Shown here: positions 1 through 11,895 of the stretch, piece by piece | How the letters are laid out: every line of letters begins with the position of its first letter | Position numbering within the stretch: position 1 is the stretch's first letter | Source of the DNA: Cryptomeria japonica | Taxonomy: Eukaryota; Streptophyta; Pinopsida; Cupressales; Cupressaceae | Length of the DNA: 64,000 nt | Assembly (NCBI RefSeq): GCF_030272615.1 | Contig: NC_081414.1 | Location: 305,184,164 to 305,248,163 of the forward strand | Direction of reading: 5' to 3' | The notes under the pieces: model-generated | What the model was told of the DNA's origin: nothing | The model's database searches: none | What the model saw: the letters and a program-made list of their open reading frames with translations, nothing else | Translations under genes and position numbers: made by a program

Positions 1-107
1 TTGAGATAATCATGGTGGATATCATGTGACGTAATATTCATGGATATGCCATGATTTATATCCCTATGATAGGTATCATGTGACGTGATGCCAGTGCACA
101 TATCATA

Positions 108-108
<1 letters not shown>

Positions 109-155
<47 letters not shown>
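109..155. repeat. (TA)n microsatellite
   Basis: An uninterrupted TA dinucleotide run of 47 bases in the internal part of the first Copia fragment, just upstream of its polypurine tract and LTR. Confidence 0.97.
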
Positions 156-160
<5 letters not shown>

Positions 161-285
161 TCATGGCAAATATCATGTGACTTGATATTTGTGTACATGC
201 CATATCTCTCAGATATCACGGTGAGGTGATATTATTGGATCTACTATGTTCTGGATAGAATTAATCCTCCCTAGCTAAGAAGGAG

Positions 286-1069
286 TGTTAATGTTTTGTA
301 GCTTCGGTCAGATAATTCTAATCGATGAAATCAAATGCTTAATTGGCCTATTGGCCTTAAGCATTTGATATCTATCCTCTACATGTATTAATCCATTATT
401 TGCATTATGTATTTAATAAGATTCTTGCTTAAATATTAAAATTGAAATATGATTATGAATTAATCATATGTATATATTTAATAATGTATAACCATACATT
501 ATTAAATATACACATATAATTAATTTGATTGTATCAAATAACATTTAATCATATGCTTATTGATATTTACTATCGATCAGATTATGTGCGTTTAGCAAAT
601 CATATTAACAATGTAACAAATGCAAATTGGTTACTAATAATTTTTCGACTACATTACATTACGTATCGACGTGTTCTTACACGGCCGAGAGACATGTCTC
701 TACGTGGACATGATCCACGTAGAGGTATGCCTCTATGAAGGCATGTCTCTATGAAGGCATGTCTCTCTCCCTATATAAGGAGGGAGACAATCGTATTGTG
801 GACGTACAGAATAATTACAGTGCAGAAACAATATCGACTGCCTCCCTGAATGTTGCAGGCCATTTGTTGTTGGAAATTTAATATATTAATCGATTCCATC
901 ATCATGTAAATTTGCAATAAGATTAATATCAGTTTTAATTGATTATTGTACAACAGTTCATGTTAAATTAATTGATATACAAAGGAATCCTTATATTGAT
1001 ATAAGAAGTGGAAATTGCATTAATAAGATTTAAAAGATCCTATATTCAAATCTGATATAAACATTAACA
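286..1069 (+). repeat. 3' LTR (784 bp)
   Basis: Starts TGTTAATG and ends CATTAACA, an 8-bp terminal inverted repeat typical of LTR ends. It follows a polypurine tract and contains a TATA box at 772-778. Decayed Gypsy reverse transcriptase coding begins directly after it, which fixes the right boundary. It is longer than the related LTRs at 31265 and 36405 (494 and 577 bp). Confidence 0.8.
687..780 (+). promoter_or_regulatory. LTR promoter: palindromes plus TATA box
   Basis: A perfect 12-bp palindrome GAGACATGTCTC (689-700) overlaps a stem with 9-bp arms CTACGTGGA and TCCACGTAG (700-722) that carry an ACGT core. Two copies of atgaaggcatgtctct follow, then TATATAAG at 773-780. This is the usual U3 order of enhancer-like repeats followed by a TATA box. 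The ACGT core is the binding core of plant bZIP factors; actual binding is inference. Confidence 0.6.
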
Positions 1070-2690
1070 TTTTGGCCTCATAAATGTGCCATCTACAATT
1101 CGAAGTTTGTGTTTAGGCCATTTTTATTGAAATTTGTTTTGGTATTTTTTGAAGACATCTTAATATATAGCAAAACTTGGGAGGAACACTTGCAACATGA
1201 ATCAAGTTTTGGACATTCTTGAATAGCATTGGTAATCTAAGTGTGTTTTTGGAGTTAAAAAATTAGAGTACCTAGGTCATATTGTTTCACATGATGGAGT
1301 CAAAGTGGATCCTCACAAGATGAAGGCAATATTAGAATGGAAAATGCCTAGGACCCTCAAGAACCTAGGGGATTTATTAGGGTTTTCTAGTCTTTTTTGT
1401 TGATTTGTAAAGAATTATGGTAGCACAGCATCACTTCTCACAACTTTGTTGATGAAGGATTCTTTTTAGTGGAATGAAGTAGCTACTAGTGCATTTGAGA
1501 AGTTAAAGGAAGCCATATGCAGAACTCTAGTTCTAGCTACCCCAAATTTTTCTAAAACATTCTTTGTGGATGTGATGTTTTCAGGCATGGCATAGGAGCA
1601 GTACTCATGCAAGAGGGAAGACCTAAAGCATTTGAGAGTCGCCAACTCAAAGGTAAGAATTTGTTGAAGCCAAGTTATGAGAAATATATGATGACTATCT
1701 TGCATGTAGTCAACTAGAGAGCTTCTCTAACGGGAGGATGCTTTAAGAGAAAGACAGATCATGATAGTCTCAAATGCTTCTTAGAACAAAGGTTGTCATT
1801 TGAAGAACAAAAATTCGTCACATTGGGATATGTTTTAGAGTTCATACATAAGAAAGGAAAAGAGAATGTTTTGGCTGATGCTCTATCTAGGAGGGATGAA
1901 ATCACAGTCACTATTGTATGCTATCTCCATATTGTAGGCAAAGTGGGTAAATGAAGCATGAGAAGACGGGAGAAGGAGAACGATACTCAAACTCATTAAA
2001 AAACTCCAGCAAGATTCAATTGTGTTAGATTTTTTATGGAAAGGAAATACTCTATGATAGAAGGACATGTTGTACTTATGCAAGAATTTAACCCTATATG
2101 CTTCTTTAGTAGGTGCACACCTACGATTCTTGAAGACTTATCATAAAATCAGGCAAGATTTCTTTTGGATGGGCTCGAGGGGGATACATAATTCTATTTG
2201 TAGTAGAATGGATGATGGTTTGCCAACAAAATAAAGGGGAGACAATTAGAACTTTGGGGCTTCTGCAACTCTTACCATTCCAGGCTAGAGGTAGGAAGTG
2301 GTATCCATGTATACCATCATGGGGTTGCCTAGGTTGGAAGGTAAAAATGTCATTATGGTTGTGGTGGACCGATTCACCAAATATGCACATTTTTGTGGTT
2401 TGTCACACCCATTTGTAGCAAGTACTGTAGCAACAAAATTTATGGATACCATTCAGAAATTGCATGGGACCCCAAAAATAATATTAAGTGATTGTGATCC
2501 AAAATTTACAATTAATTTTTGGACTCAATTATTCTCATGTCTGGGCACTTAGTTGGCTCGTAGCTTGTCATGTTATCTCCAATCAGATGGACAAAGTGAG
2601 GTGGTCAACAAGTGCTTGTGGGGATATCTCCAATGTTTTGCTTCGGATAAACAAGAGATATGGGTGCAATTGCTTCCACTAGTAGACTAG
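1070..2690 (+). pseudogene. Decayed Gypsy pol: RT, RNase H and integrase
   Basis: Translation in shifting frames follows Gypsy pol order. A piece of reverse transcriptase comes first (about 1070-1400), where FEDILIYSKTWEEHLQ replaces the usual FDDI catalytic box and EYLGHIVSHDGVKVDPHK follows. RNase H comes next (about 1460-1890), ending in KGKENVLADALSRRDE. Integrase follows (about 2100-2690) with GLPRLEGKNVIMVVVDRF, SDCDPKF and a shifted DGQSEVVNK, which together supply the D, D and E positions. Frameshifts and stops are numerous, so it cannot function. The sequence starts abruptly mid-RT because the Copia LTR at 286-1069 interrupts it. The integrase style suggests a chromovirus-like lineage, but I cannot place it firmly. 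Confidence 0.85.
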
Positions 2691-4099
2691 TGGTATAACA
2701 TATGCACCTTAGTGGTGTTAGCTATGCACATCACTCTACAATTGTTACTTCTTTGACAACTAGTGCAAGGAACTAGAAACCTACAGTTTTGTGCAACATG
2801 TCCATTTATCTTGAAAATGAAACAAAAGATGCACTCTTGTATCATGTTTACTCACATCCTATTCTACCTCCTTAGGTTTGGCTAGTGGTGAAGTAGGTGG
2901 AGTGCAATCTACCCATTTCTTTTTATCTTCTTTGCCCTCTTGAATTGGTTTTGCTCTCTTCTTGCTTAGATTTGCTGCTTATGTGCAGAAAACATATGGA
3001 ATCATTTTTAGGCTTTACAAAAACAATACTAGGGGAATATTTACTTCTCATGATTTGTCCTTGAATTGTGCCTAGTGAAGACCTCTTAGAGATTTTGCCA
3101 ATCTCCATGCTTGCATAGCCATGAACCTCAAATGGTGGTCTTTCCTTAACCATGATGGGTTTTAAGTAATCCTTGGCCATTGTTGGCAAGTTTTCTTTCA
3201 TCATAATCCCATCCTTGCAAGCAATTTGGAGCCTATACCTTCGGTATGTATTTCAAACTTGCAAGTGGAATTACTAGAGATACTCTTTTTGGGATCAACA
3301 TTATAGGGTTAGAGATGCTTATCGAAGATCATTTTGTAGGTATATTAACCTCCCCCTAGGCTTAAGCACTTGGGAGAGGTGCTTGAAGGTGAAGACAAGG
3401 TGTAAAGCTGAAATGCTAGTAGACTATAGTTATGTACTCTATAGACTTAACATACATTAGAGGTGAAATCTCTATCCACAAATCTTCAAAGATCTTTTCT
3501 TGGCTACTATGTTCCTTTGCTTAAGTACTCCTTCCTTTAAACCTCTAAGGATGGATCACTTTAAATAGGGTTACAATCCCCAAAGTTCATTTCCAAAAAT
3601 AGCCAACATCATTAGCTTGACCAATGTTACAATACATCGTTGTCTTGACTGGAAATATTGGTTAGGCAAGGTAAATATACATCGCCAATGGACAAGCGGT
3701 AGATAGAACATCATTGACTCCACATCATTGGACTAATTGACAATGTCCTAGCCAATGATGCACAAAAGATAGGAGGCGAAATAAATATTACCAACTCAGC
3801 CAATAATGTTTGTTAGATAGGGGGACATCAAAGGGTGTTGAGGATGACATGGAGGAGGGTAATATGGATATGAGGGTTGAGGAACAAATGAGGTAAAAAG
3901 GAGGGGACCTAAGGGAAGGGCCACAAGCAATCAATAACCACTTCTCGACAAATACATAAGACAACCCACTTCCATCTTGATTTGGGAGGTTAATGCACCT
4001 ACCCTTATGTCAGAAAAGTTATTTTTAGGTGTATGCAAGACCTAGATCTTTGTGAATGGCTTATTAATTGTTAAGATCACCTTGCCATTCTGGAGATTA
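2691..4099. other. Unassigned, repeat-derived sequence
   Basis: I recognise no gene here. A minus-strand open frame of 93 codons lies at 2923-3204 and matches no family I know. A purine tract read on the minus strand (about 3345-3360) could be the polypurine tract of a decayed element, but no LTR boundary is visible. The position between two decayed Gypsy blocks suggests retrotransposon remnants. Confidence 0.35.
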
Positions 4100-6290
4100 C
4101 CACATAGATCTCATATTGGTGGTCAACACAATGCTCAATGCAAGCACAAATTCAAAATGTAAGCACTATCTATGAAGAGTGGTATCCTTTAAATCACTAT
4201 GAGGACAAGTACATGAAATTATAGTAGTTGTGCCAAAGGTAGACTCAATAGGTGCAAGGTGATACAAAGAAGCTACATGACTTCCTTACACATTTGCGAG
4301 TTCATGATACAAAGTAGATAAGGTGCTAACGTACATCAGTGGACTTAACTTCTATTTGCACCAACAATGGAATTTCTCATCCTTGATATATTGAGGTAAG
4401 CATCTTGCCACGCCTCCAAGATTGAAGCCAAGGCTAAGATGAAGATCAACTCTTCATACATCGTTGCACATGAGTCAGCTTAAGCTTGATAGGCCAAGTC
4501 CTCAAGTATAGAAGTCAAAAATTCCATACCAAGAATATCTAAGTAGCCTCCAACATAGATTGATAAGTTTGTTGACATTAGACAAAGGCAAGAAGTAAGG
4601 GAATAACTGGTGCAAGTTCCACTCCCACAACAATTATGAATGTTGCAGTCAACAACTATCAATCTCATAGTATACATTAGGCTCAACTCAAGCAAAAGAA
4701 AGCAATTTGGATGGTACTTGTATGAGTGTTAGCACCTTTATCATTGACATCTTGAAGGAAAGAGAATACCTCTCCAATCCATGCATAGGATCAACGACCA
4801 ATCCTTTCATGTCGTTTTTGATTGTGGGAGTCAAACGAACATTGTTGTGCAATATATAATCAAGCATGTATGTTTGATGCATGTCCTTAGCCTAATTTAT
4901 TGGGGCACCTTTAGTAAGGAATTGATATTCAAATGTGAAATTAATTACACGTGCAATACAATCACGTATGACATAATGCCATTGGAGGTATATGACATTC
5001 TAGTTGACGAGACATACGTCTATGGTTGCCACAATACTTATAGTTCTTAAACCACATTGCTGGTCTGTCAAAGTCAATGATACCATCTACAACATCTTGG
5101 ATTTCCTCTTGAAGATCAAAGTCACTTTGGTATCATCCAAGCAATGCCACAAATTTATATCCTACATGCAAAAGTTTGTGTTGCTTATGGTCCTTTGACA
5201 TAACGCCATAATGAACATACATGGGTATTGTTCCAACTTCCAAGTGTCAGCATGATGCTGCAAGAATTACTTCACAACTTATTCCAATAGTATGGGGATG
5301 TCTTTGAAGAACAAAAACATGTCCCAATGCACTATGTGAAAGCATCAAGTCAACCTTGTTCCAGGATCTACACTTTTGAATAATTTGTTTCATGAAAAAT
5401 TCATTTGGGAGAATGACAAGATTCAGCGCTAGATCTAGCAGTTCATTGATCAAGGAAAGATATGACCAAACTCTTCTGCTTGTAGAAGTAGATAGTTCTA
5501 AGACCAAATAAAGATGGCTTTTGGTGCTTATGCATTCACTATCACACACTCGACAAGATAATACAGAAATCAGTTATCCACTAGGCATGCATTGACAATC
5601 TTTGAGGCCAGCTCTGAGGCACACATTACATAACTATTATTGATATTAAATTTGCTTAGCATTAGAATCTTGCTCATTTCGAAGATGTTTGGAAGTCCAC
5701 ATTCAAAACAAAGAATTGTATGAATGGTTGGCTGGGTGTTTTGGTTGACCAATACATTAGCAATATTCATGCACCTTCATCAACTCCTTTGTCATTGTCT
5801 GCGTTGATGATGATTTAAACTTTAGTAAGACTTGGGTGGAGCACGTTGAGCATGTAGCATGTGTCTTAGAAACATTGTGCGAGGTGCTAGCACAAGTTGT
5901 TAACCAATTTAAGCAATTTTACATTTGGTGTCGTGCAGATCTAGTGTCTGGGCTACATCATCAACCACGCCGGTATACATGTATATATTGGAAAGAATCT
6001 AAGTAAATGAAAATCACCTAAACTGTGCACAATCTTCTGGATCTCAGGAGTTTTCTTGGTTTTACAATATCTACAATAAGCTCATTCTAGGATTCTCATA
6101 CATTTCATGGCCGCTGAAATAAATTTTGTGCATGAAAGCTTCCTTTGAGTGGGCATCTGCACAGCAGTGTGCCTTCAAGGTGCTGAAGCAGTGACATTGT
6201 TCAGTGCTAATGTGGCTATGCCAGTCATCTTCAAGTGACATTGTATTTTTAATCATTTTTGTTGTAAGATTCATGGCATAGCTTTGAGTT
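4100..6290 (+). pseudogene. Second decayed Gypsy: gag, protease, RT and RNase H
   Basis: Gag-like coding appears around 4160-4320 (YEEWYPLNHYEDKY, then KLHDFLTHLRVHDTK). A retropepsin active site is recognisable at about 4800-4865 as VFDCGSQTNIVVQYI, where a D-S/C-G-S motif is expected. Reverse transcriptase follows at about 5775-5930 with VCVDDDLNFSKTWVEHVEHV, the YVDD box, and then YIINHAGIHV. RNase H connection text appears at 6130-6215 (SFEWASAQQCAFKVLKQ). Stops and shifts occur throughout. The spacing VDD-L-FSKTWEEH resembles Athila/Tat-type Gypsy elements. It differs from the block at 1070-2690, so two separate insertions are implied. Confidence 0.75.
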
Positions 6291-6369
6291 GGGGATTTAG
6301 AAAGATTTGTGATTCAACATATCTTTTCACTTTTCATTGTGCTTTAACAACAACTGCTAAACAACACCA

Positions 6370-7640
6370 TATATATGCAATCAAAGCTTGCTGAATAGTA
6401 TGAGCAGCAGAATTGATTCATTGCCAGCTGGAAGAAAAGAAGTCCCTTGTCATGATGATGTATGGGGTCTCATTATGCAGAACAAACTGATACAGAGAAT
6501 TGATCTCAGAATTGGGAGTAACTGCAAAATTGTGATTACAACTAGAGGTAAAGAAATTTGCAGAAATCTGGAGGCTGAAATTTATGAGATGGAATATTTC
6601 TCTAACTAAGATGGTTGGAAACTGTTTTGTATTTATGGCTTTTCAAAGTGTGAGGAAATAGATCACTGGAGCACCTTTTGAGTATAGCTCACAATATTGT
6701 AAACGAATGTGGAAAGCTGCTGTTAGCCATCAAGACAACAGCAGCATCTCTGGCAGGCCCCACACTCTGGAGGGATCAAGACTTCAAATTTAGCCAGTTT
6801 AAACCTGTATCTACTTTCAATGGTACCACGGAATTTCTCAAATTGAGTTGTAATTTCTTGCCTGCACATTATAAAGCTTGTTTTGCTTATTTCTGTTTCT
6901 TCCCTGAGGATGAGAAAATAGAGTAATCTCCTTGTAAATCTCCTGAAAGGAATTTCAGAAGAAAAAAGACCAGTGGGATATTGGATGAATATTTTTAGAA
7001 TTGACCTATCTTTGCTTGTTTGAGGTATATGGGAGGAATAGGAAAAGAGACTAGACAACTTATTTAGAGTTTATCAACTAAAGAACCATTTCAGGGTTCG
7101 TGATTTGTTTCTTGAGTTGGCTGTGTATCTATCTCAAGAAAATAAATGTGCTTTAGTTGTTGAGGAGGCCTTCAGAAAATCCTATTCCAAGAAAAGTAGT
7201 GTTGATTTTTGTAGTTCCCCCCGAAAAGTATAGGCTATGGTGATGTCATGCCACAGTTTCTTCGTACATGTTCTCTAAGACTTATCTGGACTTGATCATT
7301 TTATGAAAATGCATGTAAAAACAATCCCTGCAAAATTCTTTATCGATATGAGAGTGTTAATGGTTTTGACTTGAGCAGGAATTAGATCTCTGCATTGCCT
7401 GATTGTGCTGGAAAGCTTCTCTAGGTTTTAAAGTTATCTAACATAACTGTTGGAGAGGTACTCATGGGTATTGTAAGGCTTAAGAGTCGTTGATTCCTTG
7501 ATATATATGTATAAACTACTGTTTTGGATATGTGAACTGAAACATCTTTACCATATCAATATACGTAAGGTCAGTATGTTTTGGCTGATAGGTCAATAGA
7601 GGATGAATGCTTTTTTGTAGGGCTTCTTGGATGGTCTTCG
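6370..7640 (+). pseudogene. NLR (NB-ARC/LRR) disease-resistance pseudogene fragment
   Basis: NLR proteins are intracellular immune receptors with an ATP-binding NB-ARC switch. The reading frames give the motifs in correct order: kinase 2 (HDDVWG, about 6449), RNBS-B (GSNCKIVITTR, about 6514-6546), the GLPLA region (GKLLLAIKTTAASLAG, about 6711-6758), RNBS-D (CFAYFCFFPEDEKIE, about 6879-6923) and an MHD-region remnant (VRDLFLELAVYLSQENKC, about 7096-7150). Leucine-rich remnants follow to about 7640. The P-loop and all N-terminal sequence are missing, and stops occur at 6607-6609, 6679-6681 and 6924-6926. The 3' end is cut by the LTR element that starts at 7690. It is a pseudogene; the TIR, CC or RPW8 class cannot be told. 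Confidence 0.8.
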
Positions 7641-7689
7641 TCCATTCAATATTGTTTGTCATTTTTGTTGGAAAATTCCAAGCATTTTC

Positions 7690-8011
7690 TGTTGGAGTTT
7701 ATCCCTCAACCCTACAACTCTTGAAGATAATTGCAATCGAACACTTATCACACACAGAGAAAACTAGGCTATGGAGGCCGAAGTGATTCAAAAAGATGAA
7801 TCATATTGATTATTTGAATATCTGAATAATGAAATAGTTTTACAATGAATCCTCATAAAGGAAACTTAAAAGCTAAATAAAACAACCCTAAGGAAACCCT
7901 AAGTGTGGATGGAACTAGATCATGACATGTGTCCTCATCATATGACTTGAGACATTGAAAGGAACATGACCTAAGTAAGCTAAAGCACGAGAGTACTAGA
8001 CTACTCTAACA
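7690..8011 (-). repeat. 3' LTR of the LARD-like element
   Basis: TG...CA repeat of 322 bp that aligns along its length with 11574-11895 by eye, sharing tgttggagtt, aaaagctaaataaa, accctaaggaaaccct and gaactagatcatgaca. A run of C on the plus strand at its right edge is the element's polypurine tract. Confidence 0.88.
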
Positions 8012-11000
8012 CCCCCCCTGAAGTGCAACTTAGGGAGTAGCTAAAACCTCTAAATGTGAATGCATAAAATATAAAGGATGGGTCCAAGCAACTAAAGGCT
8101 TGACAAGGTACCCTTGAACAAATGAAAAGATCTCTCACAATTGAAGGAAAGGAGAAAACCACATGGGAAAAAAACTCCTCTCCAAAAGAGAGAAATACAA
8201 GATGAAGGATTACGAAGCCTCCAAAACAATGTCCCCAAAAGAATAGGAACATGAAGAACCTCCTCTGAAGCACAAAGAAGCTGCAGACAACTGTCGAATG
8301 ATGATTGCTATAGTACTGGAAATGAAGAACCTCCTTTGAATTAGGATGATGATCATGATCAAGAAGACAACAATCTGCATGAGTGCCCCCAACGACACTA
8401 CTTGAACAAAGAACAAATGGCAAACAAAGGCAAACATTTGACAGTCAAAGATATAGATGGTGCATGAATCTATATGAGTGACCCCAACGACACTATTTAA
8501 ACAATGCAAGAGTAAATTGCAAGTTGAAAATACAAGTAACAATAGTTTGAAGAACATTGAACAATTGAGAATGGAAGGTTGCCTCCACAAGATAGGAACA
8601 GAAGAGTGTCTATATGGTAAGTGCTTCATCTCACTGAAATGCATGGGTAACCAGTTATTGTATCTGCTTAGTACATAGGAACAAAAACTAGATACATAGC
8701 TCACTCCAAAACGAAACCAAGGAAGCACTAGCACCAATAGTAGAACCTGCCCCCCCCACAATGCTGACAAGGGAGAGGCAGGACAGGTCCATTGAAATTA
8801 TGTGTCACCAAGTAATGCGTGAAGGAGAAGAAACATCTGAACGTGCACATGGAAGTACCTGCAACTAAAAAAGGGTTTGCCAACTAAGGCACACATGCAT
8901 GATGCTAGAATCACTACGATTCGTGTTGTTGTGGAAGGGACACTCACTTGAGAAAGGTGTGATGGCAAAACTAAGGCACTAGAACAGCCCCCCATGGCAC
9001 TTGATAATATAGTGCGAGTACAAGATAGACACCACAGGATGTGTGAAATCGCCAAAAGCATGCACAGTAGTGTCACTTTATTTTAGTGTGTCTACAAATG
9101 AAAAAGTGCATTCAAAAGATCCCTAAGATACCCAAATAGGACAAAACACTGGAAATACATTTAGAATAGCCTAATGAAGTCATCCCATGCAAACTAAATG
9201 ATTGCAGGAGCCAAAACAACCAAGTAATCAACCAAAATGTGAAAACACAAAAAGCTGAATTAAATGTGCCTGGGGCAAAATCTGGAAAAAATGCATGGAT
9301 AGCCTAGAAAAGCTTCAAGAGAGCTTTCCAATGCTGCAAGAATAATGAAAAGCAAAGGAAATGGAAATTGATACCAGCTCAAGAGTGAAAACTACACATC
9401 TAACTTTAATAGGTGATACAATATACCAGCAACAAAAAACTAGAAAACCATTTGGACTATTGGAAATAGTGTGGAACCAATTTTCCAACAATATCTTGTT
9501 TGCGAAAAACCAACACCATACACCCAAGTTATGGCAAAAAGAAACAAATCCCCCCTTTAAGCAAGATGAAGGGATCAAAGGGCCACTAGTGGTGGACTGG
9601 AATATTCCTAGATCATTGGAAAAGAACCATTGCATTGGAAAAGCTACTTGGTTGTTGAAAAAAGTTCGGGAAAACACAAAAATTTACCGTGAAGTGGAGA
9701 AGATGCTTAAAATATGTGGATAGCCAGAAAATGGTACCGTGTTGGGAAAAAAACCCAATTGTTGGAAAAATATTGAGAGGTAAAAAAAATGCCAAAATGT
9801 GCCCAAAATGACGAAAAAAAACTGACGGGTCCAAGAAAGTGACAAAAAAAGTAAACTCACCAAAAATTGTTGGTTTCTCTGGGAAATAGTGGAAGCTTGA
9901 AAAACTCCAAAAATCATGAAGCTGAATGAAATATTTGTCAGGAGGTTGACAATGCATGTGTTAGAAAACACCAATTATTTTGGAATTATCCCACCATGAG
10001 AAAGATGTGGGGCATCAAGAATGTTAAAGCAATGTTAGGTTCACATGAAAAAAGGCCTACCAAATTAAAAAAAATGCCCTGAAAATTAAGACAAAGGATG
10101 GTGGGAGCACAAAAGTCGTTGCTGATTGGGAAATATCAAGGCACCAAAAAAACAAACTGTTGGATAAGAAATTGACAAGGGAATGATGGATTTTTACAAC
10201 AAGGAAAATAGGCCGTTGGTGGAATTTTAAACACACGATGTTAAATTTAATCTTTAGAATGCCAAAAAAATACAACCCGCTGGCACAACTACTAGCTGAA
10301 ACCCATAGCATTTGGGATGGAAAAAGCTCTGGTCACCAAAGTTTCAAATGCCACAAAAAAACTACACTCATTCACCAAAAGAAGCTTGTTCGTCTAAACA
10401 AAAAATTCTTGTCCCTCCAAGGAAAAATGCCATCGAATGTTGATCTCACTATGCATGTTAAAATAGACGTGTGCATGTGAAAGCTTGCATGTATTTAAAA
10501 ATGCCCGCCCATTCAATAAAATCAGCCAGTAGATCTTTTAAAATGCCTGGAGTTAAAAACATGCAACCTATAGGTTAGGGATGCGAGTGTCAGAAGAGTT
10601 ACACACTTGCAATGAGATGGGAATGTGATTGTTGAAAAGAACTCTGTTGCTGGCCGACGACTTAAACAATGCTGCAAAAAAAGTTAACAACTACCACACA
10701 TGTGAAGGAAAAGGCCGCCAAAATGAAGGGTGATGGAAAAACAACCACACAAAGAGCAAGTGTCGCTACCCAAGAAAAACATAGCATGAGTGCCCAAAAA
10801 CAAACACCTGAAAACACAATGTGTCATCCTTGCCAATTTGAAAAAGGGTTGACTAAACTGGCGCTAATGAAGATTCTTTGATGGTGAGGGAAATCCACCA
10901 ACTAAGAAGACCCAAAAAACCCAACAAAGCCTCACAAAATCCTTCAACAAATTTTTTTTTTGGTATATTTACTAGCCGTAGAAACCACAAAGGATGTCGC

Positions 11001-11561
11001 AGGAAGGGGGATATGGCCGCCAAAAAGGGGAAACATGAGCTAGAGATTAGAAGCGCTGTTAGGGAAATCTCCACCACTAGGCAAAATTTTTCTGAAACCC
11101 TCAAACCATGGTGCAAACCAGAAATTTTTTTTCTGCAAATTGCAGATCCACTGCCAAAGGGAGCAAAAAATCTCAAAAAACATAGAGATCTAGTATGAAG
11201 CCTAGAACCCCTTTAGATTTAGAATAACGAATGTCAAATTACCTAAAAATTATCCAAAAAATATGCCAGAATTAGAAAAATGCTGAAAAGACTAGATTGC
11301 ATGAAAAATTGTAGCCATAGGGGGGCCACGGGATTGCACAATGATTTTATGACCTGTATGGATCCATACAATTGTACAGGTTCTATATAATAATACAAGA
11401 ATCAATGTGGCTTGAATCTCATGCCCATAAAAAATTTCTGCAAAACTTTCAAGGGTTCTGATTTCTGTGTTTGGACATAGGTCTATTTGGCTCCACAGTG
11501 TACACAAAATTCTCCCAAGACCTGATCTCTCAGAAAACAGACAAGGAATTTCTGATTTGGG

Positions 11562-11573
11562 GCTCTGATACCA
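11562..11573 (-). promoter_or_regulatory. Primer binding site (tRNA-iMet)
   Basis: Reads TGGTATCAGAGC on the minus strand. This complements the 3' end of plant initiator tRNA-Met, the standard primer for minus-strand DNA synthesis in many plant LTR elements. Confidence 0.9.
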
Positions 11574-11895
11574 TGTTGGAGTTGATCCCTTAACCCCACC
11601 GTTCTCAAAGATCACTTGCAATCAAACACCTGTCACACAAAGAAAAAACTAGGCGTTGGAGGTGTATGTGGTTCAAAAAGAGGAATCATATTGATTTTTT
11701 GAATATTAGAATAATGAAGTAATGTTATAATGAATTCTTATAAAGGAAACCTAAAAGCTAAATAAAGTAACCCTAAGGAAACCCTAGGTGAGGATAGAAC
11801 TAGATCATGACACGTCCTCATTATATGACTTCAGACACCAAAAGGAATATGACCTTAATAAGCTTAAGCAGTAGAGTACTAGATTTACTTTAACA
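11574..11895 (-). repeat. 5' LTR of the LARD-like element
   Basis: TG...CA repeat, the same length as 7690-8011. The plus strand reads GCTCTGATACCA immediately to its left, so the primer binding site lies directly inside the LTR in the minus orientation. Scattered differences from the partner, mostly transitions, show the insertion is not recent. Confidence 0.88.

Larger units (their letters stand above)
1..1069 (+). mobile_element. 3' end of a Copia-type LTR retrotransposon
   Basis: Bases 1-285 are internal sequence, a purine tract ends at 285 (AAGAAGGAG), and a TG...CA repeat runs 286-1069. The pre-LTR part, with its recurring gatatcatgtgac words and CCTCCCTAGCTAAGA just before the LTR, resembles the reverse complement of 31759-32170, next to the 3' LTR of the Copia at 31265-36981, so the two elements are related. 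The 5' part lies outside the window. The element sits inside a Gypsy pol gene that resumes at 1070. A target duplication cannot be checked because the left end is missing. Confidence 0.75.
7690..11895 (-). mobile_element. Non-autonomous LTR retrotransposon without coding (LARD-like)
   Basis: Two 322-bp direct repeats (7690-8011 and 11574-11895) start TGTTGGAGTT and end TAACA. On the minus strand a primer binding site TGGTATCAGAGC (11562-11573, initiator tRNA-Met type) abuts the 5' LTR, and a G-rich polypurine tract (8012-8018) abuts the 3' LTR. This fixes the orientation. The 3.56-kb interior gives no gag, protease, RT or integrase motif on either strand. Its plus strand is strikingly A-rich with recurring CAAAAAA and GGAAAA words. 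Size and structure match large retrotransposon derivatives that move with borrowed enzymes. Flanks (TTTTC and TAACT) do not form a matching target duplication. Confidence 0.85.

Noticed and set aside
8210-8770. A 186-codon minus-strand open frame in the LARD interior
   Set aside because: It is rich in Phe, Leu, Val and Cys simply because the opposite strand is A-rich. It has no motif, and overlapping frames look equally open.
9361-9723. A 120-codon plus-strand frame in the LARD interior
   Set aside because: It lies antisense to the element, lacks any family resemblance, and is explained by low stop density in A-rich DNA.
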